From Iodobacter fluviatilis (GTDB taxonomy: Bacteria > Pseudomonadota > Gammaproteobacteria > Burkholderiales > Chitinibacteraceae): a DNA stretch of 64,000 nt. The DNA lies in NCBI RefSeq assembly GCF_004194535.1, contig NZ_CP025781.1:1426001-1490000 (forward strand), given 5' to 3'. Below, piece after piece: positions 21,806 to 31,621 of this stretch. The notes below the pieces were generated by a model. The model was not told the origin of the DNA. It made no database searches and worked only from the letters and a program-made list of their open reading frames with translations. A program made the translations under genes and the position numbers. How positions within the stretch are numbered: the first letter of the stretch is position 1; every line of letters starts with the position of its first letter.

Positions 21806-22114
21806 AATCGCTAAGCTAGTACTTACTGGCTTACTTTATTCGGCACATCCATCGCTGAATGCGCCTTACTAATGCAAGCACTTGTTTCGCTTCCGAATCA
21901 AGCACTCACACTCATCGACTGTATTTTTTTAAAGATCATTCGCTGCGGCTAGAACACCGTGTTGCTGTGTGTGCTGCAGCGAGAGGCCGAAATATACGGG
22001 CCTTGGCCTGTGAGGTCAACCACTACCGCACAAAAAAAGCGTAGTAATAGGCTAAGTGGTTGATTTAAATAAGCTGTATTTGTAAGCAGAAACACTAGCT
22101 ACAAAACAAACAAT
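21806..22114 (-). other. rRNA operon leader and promoter region
   Basis: Gene-free stretch between mnmA and 16S. Reading on the minus strand it holds an AT-rich upstream tract, the promoter (22019 to 21991), a boxA-like GATCTTTAAAAAAATA near 21928-21943, and the 16S processing region. The word TGAGTGTGAGTGCTTGATTCG near 21892-21920 has a partner on the 3' side of 16S (TGAGTGTGAGTACT complement, 20235-20250), which can help form the RNase III stem. Confidence 0.65.
21991..22019 (-). promoter_or_regulatory. rRNA operon promoter
   Basis: -35 TTGACC (plus coordinates 22014-22019) and -10 TATATT (21991-21996) with a 17-bp spacer, close to sigma-70 consensus, preceded by a T-rich UP-like tract (22029-22036). 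It lies about 190 bp before 16S. Confidence 0.75.
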
Positions 22115-23182
22115 CTACGCGATGATGCCGCCCCCCAAACAGACCTCACCATCGTATAAAACTACTGATTGCCCAGGAGTGACTGCCCATTGCGCTTCAT
22201 CGAAACGCAACTCACAACGGCCATCTTCTATCCAGAGCAACTCACATGCAGCATCTTGCTGGCGATAGCGTGTTTTTGCAGTATAGCGACCTAGCGCTGG
22301 TGACTCACCTAGGACCCAAGAAAGGTCTTGCGCCTGTAAAGTACTTTTAAGTAGCAATGGATGATCATGACCTTGCACCACAATCAGCTCATTTTTAGCC
22401 ATATCCTTGCCAGCAACAAACCAAGGTGCACCCTCCCCGCCAATACCCAAACCTTGGCGCTGACCGATAGTGTGATACATCAAACCCATATGTTCGCCCA
22501 TGTGTTTACCCTCTGGAGTAACCATAGGCCCTGGCACTTTAGGTAAGTAGCGATTAAGAAACTCACGGAACGGACGCTCACCAATAAAGCAGATACCGGT
22601 GCTGTCTTTTTTCTTGGCGTTATGCAGGCCAATTTTCTCTGCCAACTCACGCACTTCTGTTTTCAGCATATTGCCCAGCGGAAAAACAGCATGAGCAACT
22701 TGCTCTTGGCTGAGCTTATAGAGAAAGTAACTTTGATCTTTACTGGAATCTTTAGCGCGAAGCAGCTCTGTACGGCCATCTGAGCGGACTCGATTTGAAG
22801 CGTAATGTCCCGTTGCCAGCTTAGTGCCCCCTAATTTGATCGCGTAATCAAGAAAGCACTTAAATTTAATTTCGCTATTGCACAAGATATCTGGGTTTGG
22901 CGTTCGACCAACCGAGTACTCGGCCAAAAAATAGCTGAACACTCGTTCTTTATATTCTTGGGCGAAATTAACCAGCTCGATCTCAACCCCTACTTTATCC
23001 GCAACCGAGATTGCATCCAGGCTGTCTTCTTTGATCGAACAATACTCATCAGTATTATCGTCTTCCCAGTTTTGCATAAAGACGCCAACTACGTCGAAGC
23101 CCTGCTCCTTTAAGAGCCACGCTGTCACCGAGGAATCTACCCCACCAGAAAGCCCTACTACAATTTTGTCAGACATACTCAT
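22115..23182 (-). CDS. mnmA: tRNA-specific 2-thiouridylase MnmA
   Basis: 355 residues. N-terminal PP-loop ATPase motif [15 protein letters not shown] (9-23) that adenylates U34. Catalytic cysteines are in [10 protein letters not shown] (about 100) and [12 protein letters not shown] (about 197). C-terminal beta-barrel for tRNA binding. It makes s2U34 in tRNA-Lys, -Glu and -Gln using sulfur relayed from IscS. Last gene of rluE-nudJ-mnmA, the same order and the same position next to icd as in E. coli. Length is typical. Confidence 0.95.
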   Translation of the reverse strand: MSMSDKIVVGLSGGVDSSVTAWLLKEQGFDVVGVFMQNWEDDNTDEYCSIKEDSLDAISVADKVGVEIELVNFAQEYKERVFSYFLAEYSVGRTPNPDILCNSEIKFKCFLDYAIKLGGTKLATGHYASNRVRSDGRTELLRAKDSSKDQSYFLYKLSQEQVAHAVFPLGNMLKTEVRELAEKIGLHNAKKKDSTGICFIGERPFREFLNRYLPKVPGPMVTPEGKHMGEHMGLMYHTIGQRQGLGIGGEGAPWFVAGKDMAKNELIVVQGHDHPLLLKSTLQAQDLSWVLGESPALGRYTAKTRYRQQDAACELLWIEDGRCELRFDEAQWAVTPGQSVVLYDGEVCLGGGIIA

Positions 23183-23208
23183 ATTCCAGTAAACGTACTA
23201 CGATCGTT

Positions 23209-23658
23209 TCAGCGATCAAAATCACGCAAAATCTCTAGCGGATAACGGCGTCCCGCCAAATAATCATCAATGCACTCTAGCAATAAGGGACTGCGATGCT
23301 GGCTAACACGAGCCACAATCTCTTCACGCGTCAACCAAACAGCTCGTTCAATATCTGAATCCAAAGCTCGTCCTTCATCAACCCCAATTACGACACCACT
23401 AAAGGAGAAACGAAGATATGTTAACTCCGGCTGTTCGCGCGGCGACCATTGATAAATACCAAGCAAGGCTCGAGGTTCGAAATAATGCGCCGTTTCTTCT
23501 AGTGTTTCTCTAATGGCAGCATCAACAATACTTTCCCCATATTCAATATGACCCGCAGGCTGATTAAGTTTTAACTCGCCGTGAATAAGTTCTTCCACCA
23601 ACAAAAAGCGCCCGTCTTTTTCAATGACTGCGGCGACGGTGGCATTAGGCTTCCACAT
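23209..23658 (-). CDS. nudJ: Nudix hydrolase NudJ
   Basis: 149 residues from the ATG at 23658, chosen because AGGAGC stands five bases upstream and the N-terminus WKPNATVAAVIE matches NudJ; a start at 23676 is also open. Nudix box around residues 37-60: GHIEYGESIVDAAIRETLEETA, with the G-x5-E-x7-RE-x2-EE pattern. In E. coli NudJ hydrolyses thiamine pyrophosphate and nucleoside phosphates. It lies between rluE and mnmA as in E. coli, with 24 bases to each neighbour. Confidence 0.88.
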   Translation of the reverse strand: MWKPNATVAAVIEKDGRFLLVEELIHGELKLNQPAGHIEYGESIVDAAIRETLEETAHYFEPRALLGIYQWSPREQPELTYLRFSFSGVVIGVDEGRALDSDIERAVWLTREEIVARVSQHRSPLLLECIDDYLAGRRYPLEILRDFDR

Positions 23659-23682
23659 TGCAGCTCCTGCATTCATTCGTTA

Positions 23683-24306
23683 TTAGCGCGTTTTATTCGG
23701 ACCGCGACGGCCACGCTGCTTAGGTTTTGTCGTGACCTCGGCTGGGTGATGTTGCCGAGGGGCCACAACAAACTCTTCACGCCATGCACCCAAAGGCAAA
23801 TGATCTAAAGTCCAATCACCAATTGCATAGCGTACCAATCGCAAGGTAGGAAACCCTACTTTGGCAGTCATGCGTCGCACCTGACGATTTTTGCCCTCGC
23901 GGATAATGATTTCAAGCCACGTCGTCGGCACACTTGCACGAAAACGTACCGGCGGTACTCGCACCCATAATTGCGCAGGTTCTTCAATAATTCTGACTTG
24001 AGCCGGTAGAGTTGTAAAATCCCCCAGATTAACGCCTGTCAATAAAGGCAGCAAATCCAACTCAGTCGGGCTACCCTCTACCTGCACCCAATAAGTTTTT
24101 GCCAGCTTGTGTTTGGGGTCAGCAATTTTAGCCTGCAATGGCCCTGAATCTGTTAAAAGCAACAAGCCTTCAGAATCAGTATCTAAACGTCCCGCTGGAT
24201 AAACGTCCTTAATAGGAACAAAATCAGCCAGCGAAGCATGCGGCGGCGAAGGTGAAAACTGGCAAATCACCCCGTAAGGTTTATTTAAAAGAATAAGCTT
24301 TGGCAT
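23683..24306 (-). CDS. rluE: 23S rRNA pseudouridine synthase RluE
   Basis: 207 residues. RsuA-type pseudouridine synthase with catalytic Asp in AGRLDTDSEGLLLLT (about residue 42) and motif GKNRQVRRMTAKVGFPTLRLVRY. There is no N-terminal S4 domain, which matches RluE rather than RluB or RsuA. It modifies U2457 (E. coli numbering) in 23S rRNA. The C-terminal tail (QRGRRGPNKTR) is basic. First gene of the rluE-nudJ-mnmA operon, divergent from icd by about 125 bp. Confidence 0.88.
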   Translation of the reverse strand: MPKLILLNKPYGVICQFSPSPPHASLADFVPIKDVYPAGRLDTDSEGLLLLTDSGPLQAKIADPKHKLAKTYWVQVEGSPTELDLLPLLTGVNLGDFTTLPAQVRIIEEPAQLWVRVPPVRFRASVPTTWLEIIIREGKNRQVRRMTAKVGFPTLRLVRYAIGDWTLDHLPLGAWREEFVVAPRQHHPAEVTTKPKQRGRRGPNKTR

Positions 24307-24431
24307 AGCGACTTGGCAGTATTGCTACAAAACAGCGATAATAGGCTGTTTTTTCGTTGGCGCTCCACAAGAAATTCACAATACCAGCCGACAAAACGCG
24401 ACAAACCACTCGACACAACAGGAATGAACAG

Positions 24432-25655
24432 ATGAGCCTGATCAAAGTTCCGCAGGATGGCGCGAAAATCGTCCAAAACCTTGCGACTCCAGATAATCCA
24501 ATTATCCCATTTATCGAAGGTGATGGCATTGGCGTAGATATCACCCCCGTGATGATCGACGTTGTCGACGCTGCGGTAAAGAAATGTTACGGCAGTGGCC
24601 GTAAGATTCACTGGATGGAAATCTATTGCGGTGAAAAAGCATCTAAATTGTATCCGGATGGCACTTACCTGCCAGACGAAACCTTGGCCGCACTGCAAGA
24701 ATACGTAGTATCGATCAAAGGCCCTCTAGCAACTCCAGTTGGCGGCGGTATTCGCTCACTCAACGTAGCACTGCGCCAGCAACTTGACCTCTACGTTTGC
24801 CTGCGTCCAGTTCGCTACTTCCAAGGCGTTCCATCCCCAGTGAAGCATCCAGAATTGATCGAAATGGTCATTTTCCGTGAAAACACCGAAGACATCTACG
24901 CCGGTATCGAGTGGGATGCTCAATCTGAAGGCGCGAAAAAAGTCATCAACTTTTTGCAAAATGAAATGGGCGTGAAAAAAATTCGCTTCCCAGAAACATC
25001 GAGCATTGGCATCAAACCAGTAAGCAAAGATGGTACTGAGCGCCTTGTACGTCGAGCTATCCAATACGCAATCGACAACAATCGCAAGAGTGTTACCTTG
25101 GTTCACAAGGGAAACATTATGAAATACACCGAAGGCATGTTCCGCACCTGGGGCTATGAATTAGCCAAAAAAGAATTTGGCGGTGTAGAGATTGATGGCG
25201 GCCCATACCTTGAGCTACCAAATGGCATCGTGATTAAAGACGTCATTGCTGACGCATTTTTACAGCAAATCTTGTTACGTCCTGCCGAATATGATGTTAT
25301 CGCCACATTAAACTTGAATGGCGACTACATCTCAGATGCACTCGCGGCACAAGTTGGCGGTATCGGCATTGCTCCTGGTGCAAACTTGTCGGATAGCGTT
25401 GCTATGTTTGAAGCTACACACGGCACGGCGCCAAAGTACTCCGGCCAAGACAAGGTAAATCCTGGCTCATTGCTGCTATCCGCAGAAATGATGTTACGTC
25501 ACATGGGCTGGAAAGAAGCGGCTGACTTAATTATTACTGCCATGGAAAAAACCATCGCGGATAAGATCGTTACTTACGACTTTGCCCGCCTAATGGACAA
25601 TCCAACAGAAGTAAGCTGCTCAGGCTTTGGCAAGGCAATCATTGAACGTATGTAA
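24432..25655 (+). CDS. icd: NADP-dependent isocitrate dehydrogenase
   Basis: 407 residues from the ATG at 24432 (AGGAA upstream); the in-frame ATG at 24357 lacks this and overlaps the divergent promoter region. The isopropylmalate/isocitrate dehydrogenase fold has substrate motif [20 protein letters not shown], the phosphorylatable-Ser-type loop [11 protein letters not shown] and NADP site [11 protein letters not shown]. It converts isocitrate to 2-oxoglutarate in the TCA cycle. The substrate-loop Ser of E. coli Icd, target of AceK, is conserved as GGGIRS. A terminator follows the stop. Confidence 0.96.
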   Translation: MSLIKVPQDGAKIVQNLATPDNPIIPFIEGDGIGVDITPVMIDVVDAAVKKCYGSGRKIHWMEIYCGEKASKLYPDGTYLPDETLAALQEYVVSIKGPLATPVGGGIRSLNVALRQQLDLYVCLRPVRYFQGVPSPVKHPELIEMVIFRENTEDIYAGIEWDAQSEGAKKVINFLQNEMGVKKIRFPETSSIGIKPVSKDGTERLVRRAIQYAIDNNRKSVTLVHKGNIMKYTEGMFRTWGYELAKKEFGGVEIDGGPYLELPNGIVIKDVIADAFLQQILLRPAEYDVIATLNLNGDYISDALAAQVGGIGIAPGANLSDSVAMFEATHGTAPKYSGQDKVNPGSLLLSAEMMLRHMGWKEAADLIITAMEKTIADKIVTYDFARLMDNPTEVSCSGFGKAIIERM

Positions 25656-25673
25656 TCACTGATTCAGCCCTAA

Positions 25674-25697
25674 GACCCCCGCTTCGGTGGGGTTTTT
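25674..25697 (+). terminator. Terminator of icd
   Basis: ACCCCC-GCTTCG-type stem with GGGGT followed by TTTTATT, 20 bp after the icd stop. Confidence 0.8.
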
Positions 25698-25733
25698 ATT
25701 GGCTGTAGCATATAAATCAGAAAATACAGACGC

Positions 25734-25760
25734 AAAAAAACCCCGCCTTAGCGGGGTTTT
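25734..25760 (-). terminator. Terminator of the downstream cold-shock gene
   Basis: AAAACCCCGC/GCGGGGTTTT stem with loop CTTA and flanking A and T runs. Usable in both directions; on the minus strand it ends the csp transcript. Confidence 0.85.
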
Positions 25761-25776
25761 GATCACCAGCAGCTAA

Positions 25777-25980
25777 TTAAGCAGCTTGGATGTTAGAGGC
25801 TTGTTTGCCTTTAGCACCATTGGTGATATCGAAAGAAACGCGCTGGCCTTCTTTCAGTGTTTTAAAGCCTGGCATGTTGATCGCTGAGAAGTGAGCGAAG
25901 ATGTCTTCGCCGCCTTCGTCTGGAGTCACAAAGCCGAAACCTTTAGAATCATTGAACCACTTTACGGTACCTAGAGCCAT
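25777..25980 (-). CDS. Cold-shock protein, CspA family (copy 1)
   Basis: 67 residues, single cold-shock domain with RNP1 KGFGFVTP (14-21) and RNP2 DIFAHFS (29-35). It binds single-stranded RNA and DNA and melts mRNA structure. It differs from the neighbouring copy only at residue 52 (Asp instead of Glu in the S-F-x-I-T-N segment), so the two arose by recent duplication or conversion. The location opposite clpS is where E. coli has cspD. The paralogue lies 112 bp upstream on the same strand, with its own terminator between. Confidence 0.93.
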   Translation of the reverse strand: MALGTVKWFNDSKGFGFVTPDEGGEDIFAHFSAINMPGFKTLKEGQRVSFDITNGAKGKQASNIQAA

Positions 25981-26051
25981 TTTGGCACTTCCTATCTAAA
26001 CAGTGAAACATGGACTACTCCAGTATGGAGCCCCAACCAAGGGATAGTCCG

Positions 26052-26071
26052 AAAATACCCGCCTAAGCGGG
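26052..26071 (-). terminator. Terminator between the two cold-shock genes
   Basis: CCCGC-TTAG-GCGGG stem followed by TATTTTC on the minus strand, 20 bp after the copy 2 stop. It suggests that the two copies are separate transcription units. Confidence 0.65.
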
Positions 26072-26092
26072 ATACCCATCACCTAGCTACGA

Positions 26093-26296
26093 TTAAGCAG
26101 CCTGGATGTTAGAGGCTTGTTTGCCTTTAGCACCGTTGGTGATCTCAAAAGAGACACGTTGGCCTTCTTTTAAGGTTTTGAAGCCTGGCATGTTAATCGC
26201 GGAGAAGTGAGCGAAAATGTCTTCGCCGCCTTCGTCTGGAGTAACAAAGCCGAAGCCTTTGGAATCATTGAACCACTTAACAGTGCCCAGAGCCAT
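26093..26296 (-). CDS. Cold-shock protein, CspA family (copy 2)
   Basis: 67 residues with the same RNP1 and RNP2 motifs as copy 1; the only change is Glu at residue 52. An AGGAAAGA ribosome site precedes the ATG. The leader upstream is long (a promoter candidate at 26427-26456 gives about 125 bases), as in cold-inducible csp genes whose 5' untranslated region acts as a thermosensor. Divergent to clpS-clpA. Confidence 0.93.
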   Translation of the reverse strand: MALGTVKWFNDSKGFGFVTPDEGGEDIFAHFSAINMPGFKTLKEGQRVSFEITNGAKGKQASNIQAA

Positions 26297-26607
26297 TTGG
26301 GGTCTTTCCTATCAACTTGTAAAACATGAACCGCCTCTTTAAGAGGCACCATGAGGTTTGAGGTCCAAGACCAGCAAAACGGCCAAACCGGTACTGCAGA
26401 AACTTGTACATCAAACTCGAGCCACCTTTTTACGCGACTTTTACACCGAAGGTCAAGTAAAATTCTAAAAGTGGCGACGCGTATTAAATAAAAAACCACA
26501 CTCAAAAACAAGCAAACACACCATCCACCCACGTTGATGCAGATCAGAGCTTGAAAAAGAGCGTGGGAGGACCAAAATGATTACAAACCACACAAATTGG
26601 TAGCAAA
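26297..26607. other. Divergent regulatory region between csp copy 2 and clpS
   Basis: 311 bp without a gene. It carries the csp leader on the minus strand (26297 to about 26420) and the upstream region of clpS on the plus strand. A candidate csp promoter is given separately. No clear clpS promoter was assigned. Confidence 0.5.
26427..26456 (-). promoter_or_regulatory. Candidate promoter of csp copy 2
   Basis: -35 TTGACC (26451-26456) and -10 TAAAAA (26427-26432), spacer 18 bp, on the minus strand. It would give a long leader typical of cold-shock mRNAs. The -10 is poor, so confidence is low. Confidence 0.35.
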
Positions 26608-26919
26608 ATGCCTGCACAGCATCAAACCGATGCCGAACTTAATCAGCAATCGATACTCTCACCACCACCCGCTTTGTGGCGCGTACTGCTGTTAAATGAT
26701 GACTTTACACCGATGGATTTTGTCATCAATGTTTTAGAAAAATTTTTTGGAATGAACCGTGAACGAGCAACGCAGGTTATGCTTAAGGTTCACACAGAAG
26801 GGCGCGGGATGTGTGGGATTTTTCCTAAAGACATTGCGTCCACTAAGGTCGCAGAAGTCAGCCAATATTCCAGGCAACATCAGCAGCCACTGCAATGCAC
26901 AATGGAGGTGAACGAATGA
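26608..26919 (+). CDS. clpS: ClpS, adaptor of the ClpAP protease
   Basis: 103 residues with an unstructured N-terminus, then the ClpS core: [17 protein letters not shown] with the N-end-rule pocket residues N-D-D, the [16 protein letters not shown] segment and a C-terminal helix. It delivers proteins with bulky N-terminal residues (Leu, Phe, Tyr, Trp) to ClpA. Its stop overlaps the clpA start (ATGA, 26916-26919), so translation is coupled. Confidence 0.95.
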   Translation: MPAQHQTDAELNQQSILSPPPALWRVLLLNDDFTPMDFVINVLEKFFGMNRERATQVMLKVHTEGRGMCGIFPKDIASTKVAEVSQYSRQHQQPLQCTMEVNE

Positions 26920-29180
26920 TTGCCCAAGAACTTGAAGTCAGCCTCCACATGGCCTTTACGGATGCGAGGCAAAAGCGCCACGAGTACATTACAGTGGAAC
27001 ATCTTTTACTTGCGCTGCTAGACAACCCATCTGCAGCAGAAGTGCTGCGCGCATGCGGCGCGCACATGGATGAGCTACGTCGCCAACTTGGCGACTTTGT
27101 AAAAGAACATACTCCGGTCGTTTCAGGCGATAGCGAAGTTGAAACCCAGCCTACCATTGGTTTTCAACGCGTCATACAACGCGCTATATTGCACGTGCAA
27201 TCATCAGGAAAGAAAGAAGTAACGGGTGCCAATGTACTTGTTGCCATCTTTGGAGAAAAAGACAGCCACGCGGTTTATTATCTTCATCAACAAGCGATTA
27301 CACGCTTGGACGTTGTCAATTTTATTGCTCATGGCATCGCAAAATCGGCCAGCGCACAGCAGCCCATTCCACGTACAGAACAAAACGAAGAACACGAAGA
27401 AGAAACAACCACAGGGGGAGCTCTCAGCAGCTTCACTGAAAACCTAAATCAGCAAGCGATTGCAGGCCGAATTGACCCGCTTATTGGGCGTGAGCATGAG
27501 TTGGAGCGCGTCATTCAGACACTATGCCGTCGTCGCAAAAACAACCCTCTGCTCGTAGGAGAGGCTGGCGTGGGCAAAACAGCCATTGCCGAAGGATTAG
27601 CGCGCCGTATTGTTGAAGGAAACGTGCCTGACATCCTTAAAGATGCAACAGTTTACGGCCTTGATATGGGTGCACTCCTTGCGGGAACTAAATATCGTGG
27701 CGACTTTGAGCAACGCCTTAAAGCCGTAATCAAACAACTACAAGAAGAACGAAATGCGGTGCTGTTCATTGATGAAATTCATACACTGGTCGGTGCCGGT
27801 GCAGCTTCTGGCGGCACCTTAGACGCCTCTAATTTATTAAAGCCGGCCCTATCTAATGGCACATTAAAATGCATTGGTGCAACGACTTATACCGAATACC
27901 GTGGTATTTTTGAAAAAGACAACGCTTTATCACGTCGCTTCCAAAAAATTGATGTCCCCGAGCCAACCGTCGAACAAACAATTGAGATTTTAAAAGGCTT
28001 GAAAGATAAATTTGAGCAACACCACGGCGTAAAATACACCTTGGCCGCACTCACAACGGCTGCAGAGCTTTCTGCCAAATACATCAATGACCGTCACTTA
28101 CCCGATAAAGCAATTGATGTCATTGACGAGGCGGGTGCGGCACAAAAGATTTTGCCTAAATCCAAGCAAAAGAAAACCATTAACAAACACGAAATCGAAG
28201 AAATCGTGGCTAAAATTGCACGTATTCCTCCAAAGAGTGTCTCAACCAACGATCGCAACACCCTTAAAACACTGGAAAGTGATCTTAAGCACGTCGTATT
28301 TGGCCAAGAGAAAGCCATTGAATCGGTAGCAACTTCGATAAAAATGGCAAGAGCAGGTCTAGGAAACCCACAAAAACCCATTGGTGCTTTCTTATTTAGC
28401 GGCCCAACTGGCGTAGGAAAAACCGAGGTGGCCCGCCAATTGGCTTACACGATGGGTATTGAACTACTACGCTTTGATATGTCCGAATATATGGAGCGCC
28501 ACGCGGTTAGCCGTTTAATTGGCGCGCCTCCGGGCTATGTTGGTTTTGAGCAGGGCGGCCTACTCACCGAGGCGATTACCAAACACCCATATGCCGTATT
28601 ACTGCTAGATGAAATCGAAAAAGCGCACCCAGATATCTTTAACGTGTTGTTACAAGTGATGGATCATGGCACGTTAACCGATAACAATGGACGCAAGGCT
28701 GACTTTAGAAATGTCGTTATTGTTATGACCACTAATACCGGCGCGGAAACACTCACAAAATCAGTAATTGGTTTTACAACGAGCAAGCAAACGGGCGATG
28801 AGATGCAAGAAATTAAGCGCATGTTTACGCCAGAATTCCGCAACCGCTTGGATGCGATTATTCCATTTGCACCGCTTTCGCACGAAATCATTATGCAAGT
28901 TGTAGATAAATTCCTCATTCAACTTGAAGTTCAGCTGCAGGAAAAGAAAGTAGAAGCACACTTTACTCCCGCGTTGAAAACGCACCTTGCCGCCGAAGGC
29001 TTTGACCCAATGATGGGGGCTAGGCCAATGGCAAGGCTGATTCAAGATACCATTAGGAAAGCGCTTGCCGATGAGCTGCTATTTGGTCGATTAATACATG
29101 GCGGCGAAGTGACTATCGATATTGATGATAATGGAAAAGTTAGCCTAGATATCTCCAATAAAGAAGCCATCCCAGCTTAA
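26916..29180 (+). CDS. clpA: ClpA, ATPase subunit of ClpAP protease
   Basis: 754 residues from the ATG at 26916, which has GGAGGTG upstream and overlaps the clpS stop. N-domain (1-145), an acidic linker with a Glu- and Thr-rich run, then AAA+ module 1 (Walker [14 protein letters not shown], Walker [11 protein letters not shown]). Module 2 has Walker [14 protein letters not shown], Walker [13 protein letters not shown] and the ClpP-binding IGF loop SVIGFTTS. It unfolds substrates for ClpP. Terminator directly behind. Confidence 0.96.
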   Translation: MIAQELEVSLHMAFTDARQKRHEYITVEHLLLALLDNPSAAEVLRACGAHMDELRRQLGDFVKEHTPVVSGDSEVETQPTIGFQRVIQRAILHVQSSGKKEVTGANVLVAIFGEKDSHAVYYLHQQAITRLDVVNFIAHGIAKSASAQQPIPRTEQNEEHEEETTTGGALSSFTENLNQQAIAGRIDPLIGREHELERVIQTLCRRRKNNPLLVGEAGVGKTAIAEGLARRIVEGNVPDILKDATVYGLDMGALLAGTKYRGDFEQRLKAVIKQLQEERNAVLFIDEIHTLVGAGAASGGTLDASNLLKPALSNGTLKCIGATTYTEYRGIFEKDNALSRRFQKIDVPEPTVEQTIEILKGLKDKFEQHHGVKYTLAALTTAAELSAKYINDRHLPDKAIDVIDEAGAAQKILPKSKQKKTINKHEIEEIVAKIARIPPKSVSTNDRNTLKTLESDLKHVVFGQEKAIESVATSIKMARAGLGNPQKPIGAFLFSGPTGVGKTEVARQLAYTMGIELLRFDMSEYMERHAVSRLIGAPPGYVGFEQGGLLTEAITKHPYAVLLLDEIEKAHPDIFNVLLQVMDHGTLTDNNGRKADFRNVVIVMTTNTGAETLTKSVIGFTTSKQTGDEMQEIKRMFTPEFRNRLDAIIPFAPLSHEIIMQVVDKFLIQLEVQLQEKKVEAHFTPALKTHLAAEGFDPMMGARPMARLIQDTIRKALADELLFGRLIHGGEVTIDIDDNGKVSLDISNKEAIPA

Positions 29181-29192
29181 GATCTATGACAT

Positions 29193-29230
29193 AAAAAGCC
29201 CCCCATCCAGCTTTGGATGGGGGGCTTTTT
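29193..29230 (+). terminator. Terminator of clpSA
   Basis: Perfect stem AAAAAGCCCCCCATCC/GGATGGGGGGCTTTTT with loop AGCTTT, immediately after clpA. Bidirectional; it also serves the convergent mscS gene. Confidence 0.92.
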
Positions 29231-29264
29231 ATGAACCTCATTCCTACATAACCAAGCCAAATAA

Positions 29265-30089
29265 TTACACCTGTTGCTGTACCACAACAGTTTGAGCAGG
29301 CATTGGTACTGGAAATCCAGCAGCAGCCAAGCTTTCTTTAATCATGCGATTAGTATCAAAATAGACTTGCCAATAATGATCATTATGGCAATATGGGCGC
29401 ACTACCAAGACAGGCCCAACCAAATTAAATTCAAGAATTTCTACATCGACCTTAGGCTCAGCCAATACATTAGGGATGGCGGTAATCTTATCACGCAACA
29501 CCTGCATTGCTGCAACATGATCAGCACTCCCAGCCAATTGAGCCTTTAAATCAACTCTGCGAAATGGATTCAAAGTGAAATTCTGAATATTGTCAGAAAA
29601 AATCTTATTGTTTCCAACCAAAGTCATCACATTATCTGGCGTATTAATCATAGTAGAAAACAAACCAATTTCGCTTACTGTCCCTACAATCCCTCCCACC
29701 GCCACAAAATCACCCACCTTAAACGGCCGTAATACAATAATAAAAGCACCTGCGGCAAAGTTAGCCAATAAGCCGGACCACGCCATACCAATTGCAATAC
29801 CACCAGCGGCAATTAGCGCTGCGAATGTTGTCGTTTGAATACCACAGTAGCCCAATATACCAATCACGAGCAAGATATTCAAAGTAACCGTAATGACTGA
29901 GCCCACATATCGCAATACAGTAGGATCAACCCTTTGCTTACTTAAAGAGTTTTGCACCAAACGAACGGCAAAACCGATCAGCCAGCGACCAATCACCCAA
30001 AAAGCAATCGCGGCAAAGATTTTCACCCCGAACTCTGTTACATAACCCATAGCAAGTTCTTGATACTTCTGCGCCCAAGTTGTATCCAT
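29265..30089 (-). CDS. mscS: Small-conductance mechanosensitive channel MscS
   Basis: 274 residues: three transmembrane helices (about 20-42, 62-85 and 90-125). The pore helix TM3 has the glycine-alanine pattern AALIAAGGIAIGMAWSGLLANFAAG. It is followed by the MscS beta domain (FKVGDFVAVGGIVGTVSEIGLFSTMINTPDN and GNNKIFSDNI). It opens under membrane tension and releases solutes on hypo-osmotic shock. Length is close to E. coli MscS (286). Convergent to clpA. Confidence 0.93.
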   Translation of the reverse strand: MDTTWAQKYQELAMGYVTEFGVKIFAAIAFWVIGRWLIGFAVRLVQNSLSKQRVDPTVLRYVGSVITVTLNILLVIGILGYCGIQTTTFAALIAAGGIAIGMAWSGLLANFAAGAFIIVLRPFKVGDFVAVGGIVGTVSEIGLFSTMINTPDNVMTLVGNNKIFSDNIQNFTLNPFRRVDLKAQLAGSADHVAAMQVLRDKITAIPNVLAEPKVDVEILEFNLVGPVLVVRPYCHNDHYWQVYFDTNRMIKESLAAAGFPVPMPAQTVVVQQQV

Positions 30090-30152
30090 TCTATATCTCC
30101 GCTAGCCGCCAAACGGCGGATTGACTATGAGATTAGCATACAGAGATTATTC

Positions 30153-31061
30153 TTATGAACGAGAACCACGCGGATGATGTTCTTTATGCAAAGATTTCAA
30201 ACGAGCCGATGCAACATGAGTATAAATTTGCGTAGTTGTGATATCAGCGTGCCCTAGCAACATTTGCACCACCCGCAAATCAGCGCCATGATTTAACAAA
30301 TGCGTGGCAAATGCATGCCTTAAAACGTGTGGGCTTAAATGACTCGCATCAATACCCGCCGCTGCAGCATACTGCTTAATGATGTACCAAAACCCTTGCC
30401 GAGTAAGCGGATGCCCACGCTGGTTAACAAAGGCCTCAGCCACCTGATGCACTCCAACCAACAAAGGTCGAGAATGGGCCAAATATTGTTCAACCCAATC
30501 AGCAGCCACCTCCCCCATCGGTACTAAACGCTGCTTCCCGCCCTTACCCGCCAAGATTTGCACATAACGTTCACGTAATTTTATTTGCCCTAATGGCAGA
30601 GTAACTAACTCAGTCACACGTAAACCGGTAGCGTACATCAGCTCCAGCATAGCCCGATCTCTTAAGCCACTTGCCTGATCAAGCTCTGGAGCCAATAAAA
30701 GCGCCTTGATGCGATCCTCATCCAAGGCCTTAGGTAAGGGGCGAATCCGTTTAGGCGCGGTCAGCTCAGCGGTAGGATCAAAACTTGCCTGCCCTGATAA
30801 AATCCAGTGTCGATAAAATTTGCGCAAGCTAGCCATACGCCGTGCCAAAGTGGCCGCCTTCATATCGCGGGCCTGCCTAGCTAAAAAAGCTTGCACACAC
30901 TCCCGATCAGCATTCAGCAGATCACACTGCCGCTCCGCCAACAGCCACTGAGCCCAAATCAGCAAATCACGCCGATAACTATCAATGGTATTTTTAGAAA
31001 GCTGATCACTCAGCCAAACAGCATCTAAAAATTCATCAATTAAAAGTAATTGTTCATCCAT
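30153..31061 (-). CDS. xerD: Tyrosine recombinase XerD
   Basis: 302 residues from the ATG at 31061, which overlaps the ogt stop by 8 bases and aligns with the XerD N-terminus (DEFLDAVWLSDQLSKNTIDSY); an in-frame ATG at 31076 is also possible. Core-binding domain 1-90. The catalytic domain has Arg in YATGLRVTELVTL, Lys in GKGGKQR, H-x-x-R in SPHVLRHAFATHLLNHGAD, His in LLGHADITTTQ and nucleophile Tyr in IYTHV. It resolves chromosome dimers at dif with XerC. The motif ADLRVVQMLLGH separates it well from phage integrases. Confidence 0.94.
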   Translation of the reverse strand: MDEQLLLIDEFLDAVWLSDQLSKNTIDSYRRDLLIWAQWLLAERQCDLLNADRECVQAFLARQARDMKAATLARRMASLRKFYRHWILSGQASFDPTAELTAPKRIRPLPKALDEDRIKALLLAPELDQASGLRDRAMLELMYATGLRVTELVTLPLGQIKLRERYVQILAGKGGKQRLVPMGEVAADWVEQYLAHSRPLLVGVHQVAEAFVNQRGHPLTRQGFWYIIKQYAAAAGIDASHLSPHVLRHAFATHLLNHGADLRVVQMLLGHADITTTQIYTHVASARLKSLHKEHHPRGSRS

Positions 31062-31542
31062 GCCGCGCTTGCTCATGATTTAGCAACCAGCGCTTTATAG
31101 GCAACCAATCCACGCCATTTCGCCCAGCATTAAAACCACCCAAGCCCTTGGCCGCCACAACGCGATGACAAGGAATAAACAAAGGCAAAGGATTTCGACC
31201 ACAAGCACCTCCTACCGATCGAGGACTGGACTGGATACGCTTGGAAATTTCGCCATAGGTTTGCACATTTCCTACAGGGATCGTCGCAATCTCAGCCAAA
31301 ACCTTATGTTGATGCGCACTAACCGACAACATAAAAGGCAGATCCAAGACAAACAAAGGATTTTGAAAGTAACAAGCTAACTGACGTGCCGCCTCTACAA
31401 GCAAGGGACTTGTTGTCGCCAATAAAGGGGCAGAAGGAGGAAGAAATTCAAGCAAAATCAACTGTGCATCATGCTCGGCTAGCCCCAGAGGCCCGACGGG
31501 GCTCGCAATAACCGCATGATAAGCCATGCTTTCGATACGCAT
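31054..31542 (-). CDS. ogt: Methylated-DNA-protein-cysteine methyltransferase (Ogt type)
   Basis: 162 residues. C-terminal helix-turn-helix with the NPLPLFIPCHRVV active-site motif (acceptor Cys near residue 126) and the preceding RSVGGACGRNP Arg finger; N-terminal ribonuclease-H-like domain. It transfers methyl groups from O6-methylguanine or O4-methylthymine to its cysteine, a suicide repair. The start with upstream GAGG is used; an ATG five codons later is also possible. Coupled to xerD by an overlap. Confidence 0.9.
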   Translation of the reverse strand: MRIESMAYHAVIASPVGPLGLAEHDAQLILLEFLPPSAPLLATTSPLLVEAARQLACYFQNPLFVLDLPFMLSVSAHQHKVLAEIATIPVGNVQTYGEISKRIQSSPRSVGGACGRNPLPLFIPCHRVVAAKGLGGFNAGRNGVDWLPIKRWLLNHEQARHG

Positions 31543-31575
31543 AACAACCTCAAACGATCTTTGTTATGGAAACGA

Positions 31576-31600
31576 AAACGCGGGCACTCGGCCCGCGTTT
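31576..31600 (-). terminator. Terminator of the rpsP-rimM-trmD-rplS operon
   Basis: Perfect 10-bp stem AAACGCGGGC/GCCCGCGTTT with a 5-base loop, followed on the minus strand by TTCGTTTCC. Lies 21 bp behind rplS. Confidence 0.85.
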
Positions 31601-31621
31601 AAATACTGTTTGCTTAAAAAA

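Noticed and set aside
30105-30122. Small GC-rich hairpin between mscS and xerD as a terminator
   Set aside because: The stem CCGCC/GGCGG is short and no T run follows on the strand of xerD.
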